Below are positions 32,105-42,711 of a stretch of 64,000 nucleotides of DNA, one piece after another. The DNA comes from Cryptomeria japonica (taxonomy: Eukaryota > Streptophyta > Pinopsida > Cupressales > Cupressaceae): NCBI RefSeq assembly GCF_030272615.1, contig NC_081414.1, forward strand, positions 912,829,009 through 912,893,008, read 5' to 3'. A program made the translations under genes and the position numbers. How positions within the stretch are numbered: position 1 is the stretch's first letter; each line of letters starts with the position of its first letter. Under the pieces are notes generated by a model. That model made no database searches. It saw only the letters and a list, made by a program, of their open reading frames with translations, and was not told the DNA's origin.

Positions 32105-32353
32105 AGGTGGTCTGCTCCACATCAGTCAAGTACTAAAGTGACAAATCTTTCAAGATTGATGTGTTGAAGGATGATACTCCTTAGGGGGAGCAGCATAGTA
32201 GATTTTGGAAGCTTATGCCTCCACATTGGCATTGTTGTCAAAGGGGGAGAAGATACATGATAGATGTATGGGGAGAAGATATCCGATAATGCAGATACAC
32301 TAGTTTATGAAGTTTTCAATTGCAATGCTACACTGAGTATTGCCATCAATGCC

Positions 32354-32363
32354 AAAAGGGAGA
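32354..32363 (+). promoter_or_regulatory. Polypurine tract of Copia-B
   Basis: AAAAGGGAGA lies just before the 3' LTR. An upstream copy TGTCAAAGGGGGAG is at about 32236-32249. Confidence 0.75.
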
Positions 32364-32364
32364 T

Positions 32365-33813
32365 TGTTTGATATCATTGGTATATAATGAATAGGAATGT
32401 TGATATGATGATAATGTATGTTGTCATTGATGTCAATAAGTGTAAGTGAACCGGTATGCAGATTGAAGAAGTTGGTAAACCAGTATGAAGAGGCATGAGG
32501 AGATTCAGTGAACCGGTGTCGAGGTTTCACTAAGTGTGATTACCAGTTGGTAGTCTCAGCTCTATGGTTATCGGTTTGGCATTCCAGCTTGTGTGATGAA
32601 TCGATGATACTCTATGATGAGTTAGCTAAGAGATGTGATCGAGGTGCCACAGCAGCTTTGTGCGAGTGAAGGATTTAGGCATAAGAAGATCGACCATGTT
32701 TGAAGTCTACCTCAGGAATGATCATTCTTCTTAGTAGTATAAGAAGAAAGTGTGATGGGTTACTAATTCCCATGAGCAGTGATGAATGAACGATGCAGAT
32801 TGTCTTGTGATCTGTTTGAAATTGTAATTCTCTATGCAATATGTTTGGATGGTCAGGATTGGACCGCCTGTGTTGTAAACCTAAGATGTTTAGGGTTTAA
32901 GGTTTAGGGTTAATGTTACCAACTTATTTGTTGTTTATAAGGTCGATGATGTTTGTTATTGTAAAGTTGTTGGAAAATGTTGTCTGTATGTATCCGAGTG
33001 AAGAGATACTTGATACTTGCCAGACCAGTAAGAGGTAAACTTCAGAGTGTGATTGCAAAGTAGACGATGTGAAATGGATCTACCTTGGCATGTAGTGTTG
33101 TTATCAGATCATAGTTTTTCCTGTTGTCTTCTAATCATTTCAACAGATGGAAAATCCATTTACCGGGTAGCTTTAAAAGACTTATTATAAAACCTGTAAC
33201 CAGGTGACTCAAGATCATTGAGTTCTTTAAATCCTCTAGTGAGGTAACCTTTAACAGGGTTTCAACCTTTAACGGCGTATATAACCATCTCTTAACTGGG
33301 TGATCTCTAATAGGATCGGTTCCTAACAGAACCTTATTGTAAAGTCTTTAACTGGACTAGGCTCCTAACAGGGTGAGCTTCGAAAGAGTTCAGAACAATC
33401 TTGTGGGTATTCATCCCCACTATAGTTTTTCCCATTTGGGTTTCCATGTGAAAACTCTGTGTTATGTGTTATGCATTTTTCATGTGATGTTTATGAAGTA
33501 TTTGGTTGAAGGATTATGCATGCAGGCTTAATAGGTTATGGTATGTTTAGTATATCACATGAGTATGTTTTTGGGTGAAGTTGATGTTGCATAATTGATC
33601 GTATTTGAAGTATTCGAACCTATCAGTTTATGGTGTTTGGTGTCTTACTGTGTTTAACCGATATTGCCATGGTTAAGTTCGGTAATGGTGATAACCAGTG
33701 AGTTTTTCTTTAGCAAGATAAGTTGTTAAGAGAGTTTTTATCTGTACTGATTCACCCCCCCCCCCCGCCTCTCAGTACCGGTTGGGGTATCTAGTGTTCA
33801 TCATTATTCATCA
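32365..33813 (+). repeat. Copia-B 3' LTR
   Basis: 1,449 bases, TGTTTGATATC to ATTCATCA, colinear with 26650-28069. Small length differences include a short insertion of AACAGGGT-type sequence near 33250 and a longer C-tract near 33757. Confidence 0.92.
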
Positions 33814-33818
33814 CTATC

Positions 33819-36420
33819 AACAAGATTACTATCAGGTATAAGTTTCTCATGTGTAGGATTGAGGATTTGTTAGATTGTTTGGGGGTGCTAGATATTTTAC
33901 AAAAGTTGATTTAAAGAGTGGCTATCATCAGATTAGGATTAGGTCGGGAGATAAATGGAAGCCTGCATTTAAAACAAATGAGGGGTTGTATGAGTGGAAA
34001 GTCATGCCCTTTGGCTTATCCAATGCACCTAGTACCTTTATGAGGTTAATGAATGAAGTATTGAGGGATTTCATTGGGAAATTGATTATAGTCTACCTAG
34101 ATGACATTCTAGTTTTTAGTCAAACCAAAGGAAAAACATCTAAAGCATGTAGACCTGGTCCTAAGGAGATTGTATGAAAAACAATTAATGATCAACTTGG
34201 AAAAGTGTTTCTTTATATAGGAAGAGATCATTTACATGGAATTTGTGATCTCATATTGTGAATTAAAAATGGATCAAGAAAAGGTGAGTGCCATATTATC
34301 TTGGCCTACACCTAGGACAATGAATGATGTTAGAAGTTTTCATGGATTAGCTACCTTCTATAGGAAGTTTATAAGAGGATTTAGTCATATTTGTGCCCCT
34401 ATGCTTGATACAATAAAGGGAGGAAAAAAAAGTAGTTTTAGTTGGACAGAAGAAGTAGATAACTCTTTTGAAACACTGAAAAGAAAAGTTGCAGAACAGC
34501 TAGTACTTGCCCTACCTGATTTCAACAAGATCTTCCAAGTGGAATGTGATGCTAGTCATATAGCCATTAGCTCAATGCTCAGTCAAGAAGGAAGACCTAT
34601 TGCTTTCATCAGTGAGAAGTTGAATGAGGAAAAGAGGAGATATTCATCTTATGACCTAGAGATGTATTATCTACTCCAATCCTTGAAAAAATGGAGACAC
34701 TACTTGCTACCAAAAGAATTCATAGTTTTCACAGACAATCAAGCCCTTAGCTTCATAAACAGTAAAGAAAAGTTGAATCATTGGCACATAAAATGGGTAG
34801 AGACCCTACAAGCTTTCACTTTCATTCTTAAGCACAAGAAAGGAGTCAAGAATAAGGTGGCAGATGCTTTGAGTAGAAGAGTTGTAACTGCAAATCAAAT
34901 TTAGTTGGAGAGTGTTGGAATAAACTCTTTGAAAACCCTGTATGAGGATGATGAAGATTTTGGAGAGGCCTACAAGGTATGTACTTTATTTGATGAACGG
35001 TTTCATGTTGAGTATTCTGAATTTTTTATTCCAAATGGATTGTTGTTTAAGGGTGCATAATTATGTATACCCAAATGCTCTATGAGACTGAATATCATTA
35101 AGGAAAAACATTGTGGAGCAATGGCAGGACATTTTGGTCTTGACAAGATATAAGATTTGGTAAAAAGTAACTATTTTTGGCCCAAACTACAGTCGAATGT
35201 CAAGAGATTTGTGGACACGTGTGTGATCTTCCAAAAGGCAAAAGGAAAGTCCACCAATGTAGGCTTATACTAGCCTTTGCCCATACCTTCAAGACCATGA
35301 GAAAGCATAAGTATGGATTTTGTTTTAGGATTGCCTAGGACAAGGAAATGATATGATTGTGTTTTTGTAGTGATGGATAGGTTCAGTAAGATGGCACATT
35401 TCTTGCCATGCAAAACCACTTGTGATGCTTCTTATGTAGCACACTTGTTCTTTAAGGAGATTGTCCGGATACATGGTTTGCCTTTGACCATAGTCTCTGA
35501 TAGGGATGTAAAATTTATTGGTCACTTTTGGAGGACCCTTTGGAAGAAGCTTGGTACAAATTTATCCTTCTCCTCAGCCTACCATCCCCAAACAAATGGT
35601 CAAACTAAAGTTGTAAACAGATCACTAGGGAATCTCTTAAGATGTTTGACTAGACAGCATGGAGAAAGGTGGGATAGTATATTGTCTTAGGGATTATTCT
35701 CCTATAATGATATAGTGAATAGGAGTACCGGTAAATCACCTTTCTAGATTGTACATGGCATCCACCCAAGGGGTGTCCTAGAGTTAAGAGAGATACCTCA
35801 AGGAGAAGCCATTAGTGCAGATGGAGAAACCTTTGCCACTGCCATAAAAGAAATACATGACCAAGTGAAGACTCATCTTCAACAATCTGCAGAGAGATAT
35901 AAAGCTCATGCTAACAAAAAGAAGAGAGTTGTTCAGTTTGATGTGGGAGACTTGGTGTGGGTTCACTTGAAGAAGGAAAGACTTCCAAAAGCAAGATACA
36001 CAAAGCTGATGCAAAGAAAGATTAGACGCTACCAAATCTTGAAGAAATGTTTTTCAAATGCCTATGAACTTCAACTACCATATAATCTTGGTTTGTCATC
36101 TATTTTTAATGTTTGTGACTTAACTCTTTATAAGTGTAGTGTTGATGCAGGCGAAGACACAATGCAAGATATTGTTGATGATGACATTCCCAAACATGAA
36201 CCACCAAAGTTGCATAAGATTCTAGATACTAAGGTTGCAAAGTGAACCAAGAGTAAAGTTTACATGGAGTATTTGGTGGCTTGGAAAGGACAATCTGATA
36301 TTGAAGCAGTCTAGATGACAGAGCAACAGATCAAAGATCATGGTCCAGAACTGCAAACTCTCATCTCAAGTGGACTTGACATTTCTTCTTCTAGGGAGTA
36401 TGGTGCAGGAGCACCTCATC
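33819..36420 (+). pseudogene. Chromovirus D1: RT, RNase H, integrase, chromodomain
   Basis: It continues the D1 RT after Copia-[34 protein letters not shown] and catalytic YLDD near 34097. RNase H (FQVECDASHIAIS, FTDNQALSF) and the linker follow. Integrase has a damaged zinc finger, [26 protein letters not shown] and [15 protein letters not shown]. The C-terminal part VQFDVGDLVWVHLKKER ends in a chromodomain-like MEYLVAWKGQSDIEAV near 36262. The chromodomain identifies a chromovirus, a Ty3/gypsy lineage that can target chromatin marks. Many stops and several frameshifts occur. Confidence 0.88.
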
Positions 36421-36475
36421 AAAAACCTTCAAGATGACAAGTCAGACTCTAATAAGGGAGGATAAGGCATTAACA

Positions 36476-37910
36476 ATGTCTTTAGGATATTTTATATAGG
36501 TTTTCAATCATGCATTATATGTTTGTAATAATGAACCCCATCTTGTGAGCCAAACTCCTATTTTGGCCTTTGTATGAGCCAATTAGGACTTTTGGACAAT
36601 AGGAGATCAAATGTGTTGGTTTTAAGTATTTTAAGATATTTTAGGAGGGGTTGAAATTGACCCAAGGCATTAGGAGGTGAAAGATGACATTTTGACAACT
36701 TTTGCAAAAGTTTTCAAAAGTTGTCATGAGCCACTTTTCTGCACTTTTTGCATTTTGTAATTTGAAACTCCTCCAACGGCTCTAACCTCTTAATTTTTGG
36801 TTAAGATTAGTAGAGGAATGGTTTATACACCTCATGGATCCAATTTTCAAGGGGTGATTGTACAAAGAAGAGTTTTGATGCAAACCAACTAAGAGAATTT
36901 TGAGTTTTTCCTGCAATTATAGAGTTTTTGTCTGTGGTACAGTTCTGTACGGATTGGGATCCATTCCCAATTATGTGCATTGGTTGGAGAGAAGAGTTAA
37001 CTTTTTTATGGTTTTTATTTGAGTCATTATTGTTTTTGTTTCTCCTGATATTCAAGTTTTGTTGTACGTACCCAGAAAACCAGTGTTTACCTTGGGTTTT
37101 TCCTCCTTCATGGTCATATCTTGCCCTTTACCAATCTGAGTCACATGGGATTTGGTGAAAGGCAATTATGGTCAATTTATTTTATATTTCCAAGATTTTT
37201 TTTACAGGAGGAGCAAGGGAGAGAAATGTTTGGAGCGACCCTAGGTAGACATCTCTATGTGGCTACCTAGACCTTAAACAAGCAAAAGTACCTTGTGTGC
37301 AAATGGTGATGCTTCCAAGTGTGCAACCTTGGAATCCCTATTGATTTATTTTTCCCAACATTCCCATGGGATTTTAATTGACCATTTCATTCATCTGAGC
37401 ATAGTTTCTTCACAAAAGAGGCCTAATTAGCCCTTTTAGGACAGTCAACTTCCTACCGGCAAAGACCTTTAATTTCCAGACCTTGACCCTTCCTTTTGGG
37501 GACTTGTATAACTTCCAAAAGGGTGTTTGAATCCATAATTTTTTTTCCAAGGGATTTGAGAAAGTTTGAACTTAAGGTCCCTTTACCCATTAAATAGGGT
37601 TCCAAGCAACTAGGCCTAATTGGGTGAGTTTCTGAAGGAATAAGCATGTATTCTTGCAACCTATACTTTGTCTGACCTTAGGGAGTCTTCTTTGACCCAA
37701 AATGGGTGTGAAAATAATTTGTAACTCTTGGAGGTATCATGGAGTGTGTTGTAGCAAGATACCCCTGATTGAGTAGGCAAGAGTCTTTGAGATGGTGAGA
37801 ATATTGTACTAAAGTTGTAGAGACTTGACTTGATAGGATCCCATTCATATGATAGTGGGTCAGTGTCATACATTTTGAGGTGTTTGGTAGGTTAAAAGTA
37901 GGGCTCTACA
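36476..37910 (+). repeat. LTR shared by D1 and D2
   Basis: About 1,435 bases, TGTCTTTAGGATA to GGGCTCTACA. It follows the D1 pol end in the same way that the LTR at 42712 follows the D2 pol end, and it precedes the primer site and gag of D2. It is thus the D1 3' LTR and the D2 5' LTR at once. The exact first base is uncertain because the polypurine run (AATAAGGGAGGATAAGG) lies about 15 bases upstream of the TG chosen. Confidence 0.8.
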
Positions 37911-37915
37911 TCAAG

Positions 37916-37930
37916 TGGTATCAGAGATAG
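37916..37930 (+). promoter_or_regulatory. Primer-binding site of D2
   Basis: TGGTATCAGAGATAG, five bases after the LTR end. It matches the initiator-Met type over its first eleven bases. Confidence 0.75.
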
Positions 37931-37964
37931 TAATGGCTTTGGTAAGGAGATAGAAAATTGAGAG

Positions 37965-39250
37965 ATGTCAGAGGGACAAGAAGAAGAAGTCCCTAGAGGG
38001 CCAATCACCAACATGGAATTGGCAAAGATTGTGAGAGAGCGGGTCACTACTTGCAAGGCAATGTAGAGGGAGATAGAGAGGTTGAGAGGCAGAGTAGATG
38101 GGAAGGAAGATGGAGGCACCGGTAGTTGTGATTAAGGGGATGAGGATGAGATCCTTATGCTAGAGGAAGAGGTGATTCCTCCTGACCTAAGGTACTTCCT
38201 TAATTCCCTCAAATCCATGGAGAGGAGAACCATGGAGTAGAAGATTTATTTGCCAAATTTCATTGGGAAGATGGAACCAGATGTTGTGAAGGATTGGATA
38301 GACTCCCTGTCTAGTTTCTTTGAGTGTGAAGACATTCCAAGACACCAGAAGGTGAAGATTGCTATGTCCAAGTTGAAGGGAGTAGCCCTAACTTGGTGGA
38401 ACTTTGTCCAAGAGGGAAGAGATAAGGACAATAAGCCCAAGATTGTTTCTATGAAGAGGATGGTTGCCTTAATTAAAGAGGCCTATGTACCCAAAGACTA
38501 TGAAATACAACTCCATAAGAGGAGACAAAATCTCAAGCAGAAGGAGATGGATGTGAACTCATATACAGAGGATTTCCAAAGGCTATGCATGAAGTCTAAA
38601 ACAAAAGAGGAAGATTGTGAGAAAGTTTCCTAGTACCTGAATGGATTCAGGTGCAACATTCAAGAAGAATTGAACCTTATTAGCTCAGATACCATTGGTA
38701 GATGCAATCAACTTGCTATCAAGGTGGAAGAGAAGATCAAAAGGAGACAAAAGAAGAAGAATAAAGGAAGAGGAAGACAACAGAGGGGTGGAAGAAAATT
38801 TTTCAGAAGCAAAGGAAATGGCTTTGGAAATCAAAGTGAAACCAATCAAGAAGGCACTAAAGGAGAGATTAATTCCAATAACAATGGAGGATACAATCAT
38901 AGAGGTAATTTTAGAGGAAGATGACCACCATTTAGAGGGAGATCTCAAGGTATAATTCCAATCAGATTTTATAACTACAATCAAGAAGGACACATGGCTA
39001 ATAGATGCCCGAAGAAACCTACTATTTCCATAGGAGAAATAAGAAAAAACTTGAGTTTAGAGGTTGATTGCCAAAGTGTGGCAAGTGAAAACACATACCA
39101 AAGTGTTAATACCCCTAATAGTTATAGATACCCTGAAAGAGGTGAAGCCTTGATGATCAAAAGAGCAATAACCACTATGAATATGTCTGATAGAGAACCC
39201 CCACAGAGGAAATCTCTATTCAAGACCACTTGCAAAGTAGGTGGAAAGGT
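37965..39250 (+). pseudogene. Chromovirus D2 Gag
   Basis: ATG 37965 starts MSEGQEEEVPRGPITNMELA. Three stops occur before the open stretch 38250-38633. YLPNFIGKMEPDVVKDWIDS and VALTWWNFVQEGR are the retrotransposon Gag capsid domain. A Lys/Arg/Gly-rich segment (KKKNKGRGRQQRGGRKFF) and a damaged knuckle YNYNQEGHMANRC follow, with Tyr in place of its first two Cys. Gag packages element RNA. The next part of the polyprotein, from 39250, is protease. Confidence 0.85.
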
Positions 39251-39760
39251 ATGAAAGGTCCTAATAGATTCTAGTTCAACTGAGAAATTTGTGTCTTTAG
39301 AGATGGTGGAGAAACTAAATTTTAGGAGACTACCTCACCCTTGCCCCTACAAGGTCTCATGGCTCACACAAACAGCAAGTTGTTGTGGAAGAGCAAGCTT
39401 GGGTGGAATGTCAGATTGGAACCTATAGAGATAGATTGATGTTTGACATTGTAAAGATGGATGCTTGGCATCTCCTATTTGGGAGGCCATGGCAGTTTGA
39501 TTTAAAGGCACAACATGATGGTGCTAGGAATACATATTCCATTTCCAAGGATGGCAAGGTGATTGATTTGCTACTTTTAATGGAGTGTGAGGAGGAGACC
39601 AAACAAAAGGAAGCCAAGGTGTTGATATTAGGAGGGAAGGAGTTCATGAAGAACATGGAAAATGAAGGCATGGTCTGTTATGCCCTTATCCCTATTCCCA
39701 TAGTAACAAAGGTGGAGAAGTCTGAGGATAAGAAAGAGGACAGATTGAGGTTGATTGACC
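39251..39760 (+). pseudogene. Chromovirus D2 protease region
   Basis: VLIDSSSTEKFVSLEMVEKLN (first 20 residues near 39258-39320) has the retropepsin layout, with DSSS where DSGS or DSGA is expected. After a frameshift near 39380, AWHLLFGRPWQFDLKAQHDG and KEEDRLRLIDPAVQQLL-like sequence lead to RT. In E the corresponding motif reads IDSGV. Confidence 0.75.
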
Positions 39761-41290
39761 CTGCAGTGCAGCAGCTACTAGACAAATACAAGGGTGTCAT
39801 TTTTTATGGCATACCAAGGTCACTACCTCCCATGAGGACATAAACCATTGTATAGACCTTATACTTTGATCCACCTTGCCTAATAAAGAAGCATACAAGC
39901 TCACACCGGATCATAATGTTGAGATGGAAAAATAGGTTGAAGAATTGTTGGAATCCGAATTGATTGGAAAAAGTTTGAGCCCATGTGCAGTTCCTATAGT
40001 CTTGACACCCAAAAAGGAAGGCACTTGGAGGCTTTGCACCGATTCAAGAAGTATCAATGAGATTACTATTAGGTATAGGTTTCTCATGCCTAGGATTGAG
40101 GATTTGTTAGATTGTTTGGGGGGTGCTAGATATTTTTAAAAAGTTGATTTAAAGAGTGGCTATCATCAGATTAGGATTAGGTTGGGAGATTAATGGAAGA
40201 CTGCATTTTAAAAAAATGAGGGGTTGTATGAGTGGAAAGTCATGCCCTTTGGCTTATCCAATGCACCTAGTACCTTTATGAGGTTAATGAATGAAGTCTT
40301 GAGGGATTTCATTGGGAAATTTGTTATAGTCTACCTAGATGACATTCTAGTTTTTAGTCAAACCAAAGGAGAATATCTAAAGCATGGAGACCTAGTCCTA
40401 AGAAGATTGTATGAAAAAAAATTAATGATCAACTTTTAAAAGTGTTTCTTTATGTAGGAAGAGATCATTTACTTGGGATTTGTGATCTCATATGGTGAAT
40501 TGAAAATGGATCAAGAAAAGTTGAGTGCCATATTATCTTGGCCTACACCTAGGACAATGAATGATGTTAGAAGTTTCCATGGCTTAGCTACCTTCTATAG
40601 GAAGTTTATAAGAGGCTTTAGTTATATCTGTGCCCCTATGCTTCATACAATAAAGGGAGGGAAAAAGTGTAGGTTTAGTTGGACAAAAGATGCAGATAAC
40701 TCTTTTGAAACACTGAAAAGAAAATTTGCAGAACAACCGGTCCTTTCCCTACCTAATTTCAACAAGATCTTCCAAGTGGAATGTGATGCTAGTCATATAA
40801 CCATTGGAGTAGTGATCAGTCAAGAAGGAAGACCTATTGCTTTCTTTAATGAGAAGTTGAATGAGGAAAAGAGGCGATATTCATCTTATGACATAGAGAT
40901 GTATGCTCTACTCCAATCCTTGAAAAAATGGAGACACTACTTGCTACCAAAAGAATTCATAGTTTTCATAGACAATCAGGCCCTTGGCTTCATAAACCTT
41001 CAAGAAAATTTGAATCACCGGCAAATGAAATGGGTAGAGACCCTACAAGATTTCACTTTCATTCTTAAGCACAAGAAAGGAGTCAAGAATAAGGTGGCAG
41101 ATGCTTTGAGCAGAAGAGTCCTAACTACAAATCAAATTCAGTTGGAGAGTGTTGGAATAGACTCTTTGAAAATCATGTATGAGGATGATGAAGATTTTGC
41201 AGAGGCCTACAAGGTATGTACTTCATTTGATGAACGGTTTCATGTTGAGTATTCTGAATTTTTTATTCCAAATGGATTGTTGTTTAAGGG
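39761..41290 (+). pseudogene. Chromovirus D2 reverse transcriptase-RNase H
   Basis: It reads [40 protein letters not shown], then (after stops) [30 protein letters not shown] near 40332 and the 40473-41429 frame. There, RNase H shows FQVECDASHITIG, EKRRYSSYDIEMYALLQSL and a changed FIDNQALGF (usually TDNQAL). Close to D1 in sequence, so the two belong to one family. Confidence 0.88.
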
Positions 41291-42640
41291 TGCACAACTA
41301 CGCATACCCAAATTCTCTATGAGACTGAATATCATTAAGGAAAAATATTGTGGAGCAATGGCAGGACATTTTCGTCTTGACAAGACATTAGATTTGGTTA
41401 AAAGACACTATTTTTGGCCCAAACTATAGGCAGATGTCAAGATATTTGTAGAGACATGTGTGGTCTGGCAAAAGGTAAAAGGAAAGTCCACCAATGCAGG
41501 CTTATACTAGCCTTTGCCCATACCTTCAAGACCATGAGAAAGCATAAGTATGGATTTTGTTTTAGGATTGCCTAGGACAAGGAAAGGATATGATAGTGTT
41601 TTTGTAGTGGTGGATAGGTTCAGTAAGATGGCACATTTATTGCCATGCAAAACCACTTGTGATGCTTCTTATGTAGCAGACTTGTTCTTTATAGGGATTG
41701 TCTGGATACATGGTTTGTCTTTGACCATAGTCTCTGATGGGGATGTAAAATTTATTGGTCACTTTTGGAGGACCCTTTGGAAGAAGCTTGGTACAAATTA
41801 TTCCTTTTCCTTAGCCTACCATCCCCAAATAGATGGTCAAACTAAAGTTGTAAATAGATCACTAGGGAATCTCTTAAGGTGTTTGACTAGATAGCATGGA
41901 GAAAGGTGGGATAGTATATTCTCTTAGGAATAATTCTCCTATAATGATACAGTGAATAGGAGTATCGTTAAATCACCTTTCTAGATTGTATACAGCATCC
42001 ACCCAATTGGTGTTCTAGAGTTGAGAGAGATACCTCAAGGAGAAGCCATTAGTGCAGATGGAGAAACCTTTGCCACTGCCATAAAAGAAATCCATGACCA
42101 AGTGAAGACTCATCTTCAATAATCTGGAGAGAGATACAAAGCTCATTCTGACAAAAAGAAGAGAGTTGTTCAGTTTGATGTGGGAGACTTGGTGTAGGTT
42201 CACTTGAAGAAGGAAAGACTTCCAAAAGCAAGATACACAAAGCTGATGCAAAGAAAGATTAGACCCTACCAAATCTTGAAGAAAAGTTGTTCAAATGCCT
42301 ATGAACTTCAACTACCATCTGATCTTGGTTTGTCACCTATTTTTAATGTTTGTGACTTAACTCTTTATAAGTGTAGTGTTGATGCAGGCGAAGACACAAT
42401 GCAGGATATTGTTGATGATGACATTCCCAAACATGAACCACCAAAGTTGCATAAGGTTCTAGATACTAAGTTTGCCAAGTGAACCAAGAGTAAATTTTAC
42501 ATGGAGTATTTGGTGGGTTGGAAAGGACAATTTGATATTGAAGCAGTCTGGATGATAGAGCAAGAGATCAAAGATCATGGTCCAGAACTACAGACTCTCA
42601 TCTCAAGTTGACTTGAGATTTCTGCTTCTAGGGAGTATGG
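41291..42640 (+). pseudogene. Chromovirus D2 integrase and chromodomain
   Basis: GHFRLDKTLDLVKRHYFWP and CVVWQK give the zinc finger, with the last Cys lost. The core shows [33 protein letters not shown] and [15 protein letters not shown]. The position of the third catalytic residue (normally Glu) is Lys, as it is in D1 and E. A KKERLPKARYTKL region leads to the chromodomain-like MEYLVGWKGQFDIEAVWM near 42500. Stops occur at 41427, 41883 and later. Confidence 0.85.
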
Positions 42641-42711
42641 TGCAGAAGCACCTCATCAAACCCTTCAAGATGACAAGTCAGACTCTGATAAGGGAGATAA
42701 GGTATTAACAA

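Larger units (their letters stand above)
26650..33813 (+). mobile_element. Copia-B: full-length Ty1/copia element
   Basis: LTRs at 26650-28069 and 32365-33813, with a perfect 5-bp TSD CTATC (26645-26649 and 33814-33818). The primer site is at 28070 and the gag-pol frame is 28141-32104. It is related to Copia-A in protein sequence, LTR layout and polypurine tracts but is clearly a different family. It lies in the RT of D1. It has one frameshift near 29285, several stops and an internal integrase deletion. Confidence 0.92.

Noticed and set aside
36807-37158. Short frames inside the shared D LTR
   Set aside because: LTR sequence. The frames are not conserved in the sister LTR at 42712-45147.
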